A stretch of DNA of 19,222 nt, from assembly GCA_964484285.1 (NCBI GenBank), contig CAZAEO010000028.1:1-19222 (forward strand), read 5' to 3'. Origin of the DNA: CAZUQP01 sp964484285. Lineage in GTDB: Bacteria; Pseudomonadota; Gammaproteobacteria; DSM-16500. The first letter of the stretch is position 1. Each line of letters opens with the position of its first letter. The notes beneath the pieces are model-generated. The model did no database searches and was not told where the DNA came from. It worked only from the letters and a program-made list of their open reading frames with translations. Below are positions 15,026-19,222 of this stretch, in pieces. The position numbers and the translations under genes were made by a program.

Positions 15026-16035
15026 TGAATATTTTAATTTTAGGTGCGAATGGTTTTATTGGCAGTCATTTAAGTGAGGCGATCTTAGCCAATACAGATT
15101 GGCACGTTTATGCGATGGATTTAACGCAAGATAAATTAGATCAATGTTTACAAGATAAGAATTTTCATTTTTTTCTGGGCGATATCACAGTTCAAAAAGA
15201 GTGGGTTACAGAGCATGTAAAAAAATGTGATGTGATTTTACCGCTTGTAGCCATTGCAACGCCAGCTGTGTATGTGCAAAATCCATTGCGCGTTTTTGAA
15301 TTAGATTTTGAAGCGAATCTTGCAATTATTCGCCAATGCGTAGAGTTTGGTAAACGTATCGTATTTCCTTCTACGTCAGAAGTGTATGGTATGTGCGCTG
15401 ACAATGAATTTGATGAGGAAACCAGTTGTTTAGTCAATGGGCCTATTCATAAAGAACGCTGGATTTATGCGACAGCTAAGCAAATGTTAGATCGTATTAT
15501 GTATGCTTATGGTAAGCATCATCAATTAGCTTATACGCTCTTTCGTCCATTTAATTGGTATGGGCCCAAGCTCGATAATATTTTTAACCCAAAACCAGGT
15601 GGATCACGTGTGCTGACACAATTTATCGGTAATATTTTACGGGGCGAAAATATTATGTTAGTGAATGGCGGTGCACAGCAACGCTGTTTTATGCACATTG
15701 ACGATGGTGTGCGTGCGTTGCTAGCCATGATTGAAAACAAAGATCATGCGGCAGATCAGCAAATTTTTAATATTGGTAATCCAGTTGAAAATATTTCGAT
15801 TCGGCGCTTGGCGGAATTATTAGTGGAATATATTAAGCAATATCCTCGTTATGCAGAAGCCGCTAACAAGACGCAATTAATTGATGTTGCTGCCGAAGAG
15901 TATTATGGTGCGGGTTATCAGGATGTTGCATTGCGCGTACCGGTGATTTCACGCGCACGCGAGAAATTACAGTGGGAGCCGACAGTTAATTTGGAAACTG
16001 GATTAAAGAGAACGTTGGATTATTATTTATCTTAG
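15025..16035 (+). CDS. UDP-glucuronic acid decarboxylase, free-standing version of the ArnA C-terminal domain
   Basis: 336 residues from ATG 15025 (a TTG at 15022 is also in frame). It is a short-chain dehydrogenase/reductase that oxidises and decarboxylates UDP-glucuronate to the UDP-4-keto-pentose used by ArnB. The NAD fold shows GANGFIG (7-13) and Asp32. Ser118 and Glu119 in PSTSEVYG, Tyr148, Lys152 and Arg304 match E. coli ArnA Ser433, Glu434, Tyr463, Lys467 and Arg619, which are specific to this decarboxylase. Similarity to E. coli ArnA from residue 316 on is extensive (CDV.LPLVAIATP, FELDFE.NL.IIR, WIY...KQ.LDR, RPFNW.GP). The N-terminal formyltransferase domain of ArnA (about 300 residues) is missing here. 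It overlaps the arnB stop by one base. No terminator is visible before the convergent ankyrin gene 23 bases away. Confidence 0.92.
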   Translation: MNILILGANGFIGSHLSEAILANTDWHVYAMDLTQDKLDQCLQDKNFHFFLGDITVQKEWVTEHVKKCDVILPLVAIATPAVYVQNPLRVFELDFEANLAIIRQCVEFGKRIVFPSTSEVYGMCADNEFDEETSCLVNGPIHKERWIYATAKQMLDRIMYAYGKHHQLAYTLFRPFNWYGPKLDNIFNPKPGGSRVLTQFIGNILRGENIMLVNGGAQQRCFMHIDDGVRALLAMIENKDHAADQQIFNIGNPVENISIRRLAELLVEYIKQYPRYAEAANKTQLIDVAAEEYYGAGYQDVALRVPVISRAREKLQWEPTVNLETGLKRTLDYYLS

Positions 16036-16058
16036 CGAGACTTAACCTTTATCTACGA

Positions 16059-19000
16059 TCAATTTTTTGGACTTTTTGAGGCATCAACTCCATGAGTTGG
16101 GGTATTCAAATGACTTAGTAAATCTTCCTCTTTATGTTTAGGAGCTTGTTCCAAGGGCTTAAAGAAAGAAGAAATGTTAGATTTTGTTGAGCAATCGGTT
16201 ACATTGAAGGCTTCTTTTTCTTCGCATTTTGTCTCTGGTTCCGCTTGCTTTGATAGAAATTTCACTAATTCCTGCTGTAAGCGATCCATTGATGATTTAT
16301 CGTTCGTGTTATAGCAAGTGTCCATCAAAGAAGAAAAACAGTGTAGGTGAGTTTTTTTTCCTAAAGCCTGATAAGCGATAAGTAAAGAAAGAATAATATC
16401 CAACCACGATAGATAGGTGTAATTTCTTGCATTTCCTAAATGTGTAGTAATGATAAAAAGGGGAGTATCACCCGCATTATTTGGTAGGGTAAGCGATCTG
16501 TTTGTTTTATCAGTCTTCATTAGGAGGGCTTGAATAATTTCTATGCGTTCTAATTTTAACGCAACCAAAAGCGGGGTATCACCCTCCTTATTTTGCATGG
16601 TAAGTGATGCACCGGCTGTGTCAGCTTGAATTAAACGTTCAATAATATTAATGTCGCATTGTGATTTTATTGCAAGTGAGAGAGGCGTATCACCATTGTT
16701 ATTTTTTTGGATAAGTAGCCGCTTGTCAGCCTCAATTAAACATTTTACGAGCTTAATATCAGCTGTACAATTATTTGTTGTTTGTAGGATGAGATGCATA
16801 AGCTCTGTATCGCTATTACTATCCGTCATGTCTATCTCTTCTCTAAAGCGAGCCATGTTTCTAACTAAAAGAAGTATGGTTTCCAACCAATCCTTTTGTT
16901 TATCCGTATAGGTAAATCGATATGCTTCAAGTAAGGATACAAATGGAGTTTTTCCTGCGTTATTTTTCTTAAATAAAAGAATGCCTTGTTTGTCAATTTC
17001 AATTAGATATTTAATAGCTATTATCGAATTCATACCATATCGTAGGGCGTGCATTAACACGGTATTGCCATTGTGATCTATTTCATAGAGCGAAACGCCG
17101 TTTTGAATTAATCTTTGAATTATTTGAATTACATTAATATTCTTAGCATATTCCACCGCACGCATTAGCGCTGTCCTGCCATATACATTTTTTTTGTTAA
17201 CTAAAACTTGTTTCTCATCAGCAACAAGTAAGCAGTCAATGACATCGAGTTTTTCCTCATCTACGGCAAGCTCAAGCGCTGTTCTCCCATTATTATCTTG
17301 ATAAAGTGAAATATCTTGATGCTGCGCGAGATATCTAATGACATCGAGATGCTCGTTTTTTATGGCAACGAAAATCGGGGTCAAGCCATATTTATTTTTT
17401 TCATCAAGTGGGATAATTTCTTTTTGTAATAATAATAAGTAAATCGAACTATCTTGTTCAGCTAAGAGTAGCAGTTTTTGTTTAATGAACTCCCATGGAT
17501 CAGGCCGTAGTGACTTGTTTCGTGAAAGCTCAAGTAGTTTATCCAGGATTTTATTTTTTTCATCAAGGCTCGCTTGTTTAAAATAAGGGAGAAATAAATT
17601 ATATTTTATTGAGTTTTGGTTCTTTAGTCTCATGTACGACAAAGTAACGTTATTTTCCCTCATAAGTATATAAATGCTTACGTTTTCTGATAAAGGAATT
17701 TCTATTCTTTGATCCGTATTAAGATACCCTTTTGCAAATAAACGATGTGTTAATGTGATTTGAAGATTGAGATGCGCATCTTGTGTAAGCTTTATTTTAA
17801 AATCTTCAGAATCAGGATCTATTTCATAAAAACTGATATCCCAATCCTGATCTTCTCCGTATGCATCAAGATTCTTTTTTAATTGCTCAGTTTGGCGTTG
17901 ATAGTGTCTTGATAGCTGTATCTCTCTAAGAGGTAGAATATCGTCTTTTTTTAAGGCAACTTGTATCAGTTGATCCTGCTTTTTTTGTAAGTCTGCTAAA
18001 TTCAAAATATCGGTAGACACTTTAAGGTCTTGGTTTATAAGGTCGCGGGGCGTGTTCATGCCAAAAGCGATATAAGATAAACCGCCCGGTTTTAGCTTAA
18101 CGTAGATTTGTCCTCTTTCTGGGTGGGCTTGGTCTATTTCTTCATTATCAGGTGCGAGGCAGAGTTTATATTCATCAGGAATTTCTTTATTTTCGCGTAT
18201 GTTTTGCAGATCTTGAATGATATTGTCCAAATTAAAATGTTTCATGAGTAAACATATCACGCTTTCTAACGTAAATGCAGAGGGAAATTTCAGAATGGCG
18301 TTTTGAAGAAATTCGGTTTCCTCCAAAAGATCTTTAGCATGGGGATCATCCAGTTTTTGATCTCCTAAGCCAAGTGTGTGCGCATAAGAGTAGACAAGGA
18401 ATTCTGCATAGTGAGTATCCATTCCTCCTAAGCTCTTCTGTTCATAGCGTAGCTTTTGGGCAACTTGTTTTACGATTGTTAATCTTGCTGCACGCAATTT
18501 TTCTTCGACACTTGACTTAAATTGCTGATACGTATCTTCAAGAAAAATGGCTACTCCAGGTGGACACATGAGTAGGTGAGCGCTATCTAATAAATTCCCT
18601 ATCACAGTTTGACGCAAAGTAAGCAGTAAGTTTTTATCCTGTATTTTGTATAAAATGCGGTTTAAATTAATAACACCTTGTGTAAAAAGTGTATATAATT
18701 CTTCACACTCAGCTCTTTTAAATCTCGACATATCACAAGTAAAGCGCCCTTCAAGCATCTTGAGACGCGCATCCCAGGTGTGTCTGCGGAGAGGGGCGAT
18801 TTCTTTCCAGTCATTAAAAACATTGCTTATTTTATTAATAAGGTCTGTCGCACCCGCGATAAATTCTCTTCCATTCGGACTATCGAGCAGTGTAGGAAGG
18901 TTGTTAACGAAATCTTCTTCATTTTTTGCGGCAAGCAAAGAAAAACCGAGAGGAGGTTCTTTTTCTTCAATTTTTTTTTCATCAAAACTAAAAAATTGAG

Positions 19001-19061
19001 GCGTGAAAATAGGGTCAAGCGTTTTAAGATCTAACTCTAAATTTTTACGTGGATTAGCCAT
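16059..19061 (-). CDS. Large ankyrin-repeat protein, probable Dot/Icm-type effector
   Basis: 1000 residues from ATG 19061. The N-terminal 550 residues have no family I recognise and look mostly helical, with charged stretches. Residues about 555-880 hold around nine ankyrin repeats, some degenerate, with the usual G.TPL..A pattern (NKYGLTPIFVAI at 557, NNGRTALELAV, NGDTPLSLAI, EGDTPLLVAL, AGDTPLFII near 864). A charged tail follows, with KSNISSFFKP at 960-969 and a Glu/Lys patch KHKEED. There is no signal peptide or membrane segment. Ankyrin proteins of this size and layout are typical type IV effectors in Legionella and Coxiella. The frame opens at TTG 19100, but ATG 19061 has AAGG 6 bases upstream, and the TTG lies inside the predicted promoter. 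A PmrA-box-like repeat upstream supports effector-type regulation. Host target unknown. Confidence 0.85.
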   Translation of the reverse strand: MANPRKNLELDLKTLDPIFTPQFFSFDEKKIEEKEPPLGFSLLAAKNEEDFVNNLPTLLDSPNGREFIAGATDLINKISNVFNDWKEIAPLRRHTWDARLKMLEGRFTCDMSRFKRAECEELYTLFTQGVINLNRILYKIQDKNLLLTLRQTVIGNLLDSAHLLMCPPGVAIFLEDTYQQFKSSVEEKLRAARLTIVKQVAQKLRYEQKSLGGMDTHYAEFLVYSYAHTLGLGDQKLDDPHAKDLLEETEFLQNAILKFPSAFTLESVICLLMKHFNLDNIIQDLQNIRENKEIPDEYKLCLAPDNEEIDQAHPERGQIYVKLKPGGLSYIAFGMNTPRDLINQDLKVSTDILNLADLQKKQDQLIQVALKKDDILPLREIQLSRHYQRQTEQLKKNLDAYGEDQDWDISFYEIDPDSEDFKIKLTQDAHLNLQITLTHRLFAKGYLNTDQRIEIPLSENVSIYILMRENNVTLSYMRLKNQNSIKYNLFLPYFKQASLDEKNKILDKLLELSRNKSLRPDPWEFIKQKLLLLAEQDSSIYLLLLQKEIIPLDEKNKYGLTPIFVAIKNEHLDVIRYLAQHQDISLYQDNNGRTALELAVDEEKLDVIDCLLVADEKQVLVNKKNVYGRTALMRAVEYAKNINVIQIIQRLIQNGVSLYEIDHNGNTVLMHALRYGMNSIIAIKYLIEIDKQGILLFKKNNAGKTPFVSLLEAYRFTYTDKQKDWLETILLLVRNMARFREEIDMTDSNSDTELMHLILQTTNNCTADIKLVKCLIEADKRLLIQKNNNGDTPLSLAIKSQCDINIIERLIQADTAGASLTMQNKEGDTPLLVALKLERIEIIQALLMKTDKTNRSLTLPNNAGDTPLFIITTHLGNARNYTYLSWLDIILSLLIAYQALGKKTHLHCFSSLMDTCYNTNDKSSMDRLQQELVKFLSKQAEPETKCEEKEAFNVTDCSTKSNISSFFKPLEQAPKHKEEDLLSHLNTPTHGVDASKSPKN

Positions 19062-19067
19062 GAGATA

Positions 19068-19076
19068 CCTTTTCCT
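19068..19076 (-). promoter_or_regulatory. Ribosome binding site that decides the ankyrin-gene start
   Basis: AGGAAAAGG on the minus strand. The AAGG part is 6 bases ahead of ATG 19061, which favours this ATG over the TTG at 19100. Confidence 0.65.
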
Positions 19077-19090
19077 CGTTATGGCTGAAT

Positions 19091-19096
19091 AACATA
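19091..19096 (-). promoter_or_regulatory. Candidate -10 element of the ankyrin gene
   Basis: TATGTT on the minus strand, 7 bases downstream of the PmrA-box-like repeat, which would occupy the -35 region as expected for an activated promoter. The predicted leader is about 25 bases. Confidence 0.35.
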
Positions 19097-19103
19097 CCAA
19101 AAT

Positions 19104-19123
19104 AATATTAATAAATTCTTAAA
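19104..19123 (-). promoter_or_regulatory. PmrA-box-like direct repeat upstream of the ankyrin gene
   Basis: On the minus strand, TTTAAGAAT, TT, ATTAATATT. Compared with the Legionella/Coxiella PmrA consensus as I recall it (cTTAATATT, two bases, cTTAATATT), the halves match at 6 and 8 of 9 positions with exact spacing. PmrA activates many Dot/Icm effector genes in those genera. Confidence 0.5.
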
Positions 19124-19149
19124 GGTTTTATGAAGTTTAGTAACGAACT

Positions 19150-19184
19150 CTGTACATGACAAAATTTATTTTTGTCGTGTACAG
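19150..19184. repeat. 35-bp near-perfect palindrome
   Basis: The 15-base arm CTGTACATGACAAAA (19150-19164) and TTTTGTCGTGTACAG (19170-19184) are complementary at all but one position, around a 5-base centre. No T run follows on either strand, so a simple terminator is unlikely. It lies about 90 bases upstream of the ankyrin start and may be an operator shared with a gene beyond the right edge. The rest of 19062-19222 holds the ankyrin promoter elements and AT-rich sequence ending in GGAAGGA, a possible ribosome site for a plus-strand gene outside the window. Confidence 0.75.
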
Positions 19185-19222
19185 CTTAACTAATCCGCTT
19201 CGCAAAAAAATGATTGGAAGGA

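Noticed and set aside
16085..16099. CAACTC/GAGTTG hairpin near the ankyrin stop as a terminator for the arnB pair
   Set aside because: It lies inside the ankyrin coding region and no T run follows on the plus strand.
18646..18999. Plus-strand open frame of 117 codons antisense to the ankyrin gene
   Set aside because: No ribosome site or protein-like features; it mirrors the frame of the real gene.
16059..19061. Ankyrin region as tandem DNA repeats or a repeat array
   Set aside because: The similarity is at protein level only; the nucleotide units differ widely, as in old ankyrin genes.
19150..19184. CTGT...ACAG ends of the palindrome as a LexA (SOS) box
   Set aside because: A LexA box needs CTG and CAG ten bases apart; here the matching ends are 35 bases apart and no internal pair has the right spacing.

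Overview
The window looks like a chromosomal segment of an AT-rich gammaproteobacterium, most probably a Legionellales member (Coxiellaceae or Legionella-like). The clues are an LbtU-type siderophore porin, a PutA without its DNA-binding domain, a 1000-residue ankyrin protein that looks like a type IV effector with a PmrA-box-like element in its promoter, and a second large helical protein of no recognisable family. The order dapA then bamC is the classic gammaproteobacterial one. The lineage is inferred from gene content; no search could be run.

Left end (1-1290, minus strand): dapA, a miniature BamC-like lipoprotein and a tRNA-Ser(CGA), packed closely enough to share one transcript. The tRNA runs off the left edge. 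Divergent from it (1297-3357, plus strand) are an ArnT-type membrane glycosyltransferase and a Sel1-repeat protein overlapping by ATGA.

Middle (3344-10866, minus strand): a long unit of putA (proline to glutamate), a CPA2 cation/proton antiporter, a CDF zinc-type exporter with a histidine-rich N-terminus, and finally the 714-residue unknown protein. Its 3' end overlaps the Sel1 gene by 14 bases. RNase T (rnt) diverges from putA across a very tight start region and ends at a nested two-stem terminator shared with the convergent lbtU-like porin gene.

Right part (11556-19222): the LbtU-family porin gene has a clear ribosome binding site and a GC-rich inverted repeat in its leader. Next come a 2-Cys peroxiredoxin, a divergent promoter region, and an arnB plus free-standing arnA-decarboxylase pair on the plus strand. 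Convergent with that pair is the large ankyrin gene, whose upstream region holds a PmrA-box-like direct repeat and a 35-bp near-perfect palindrome.

Functional themes are envelope modification (ArnT, ArnB, ArnA decarboxylase, BamC remnant), metal and ion handling (LbtU, CDF, CPA2), amino acid metabolism (DapA, PutA), oxidative defence (peroxiredoxin) and probable host interaction (ankyrin protein, 714-residue protein). No mobile element, CRISPR array or rRNA was seen. No gene-free stretch exceeds 300 bases. The longest are 12900-13102, 13709-13861 and 19062-19222, and each is described below.
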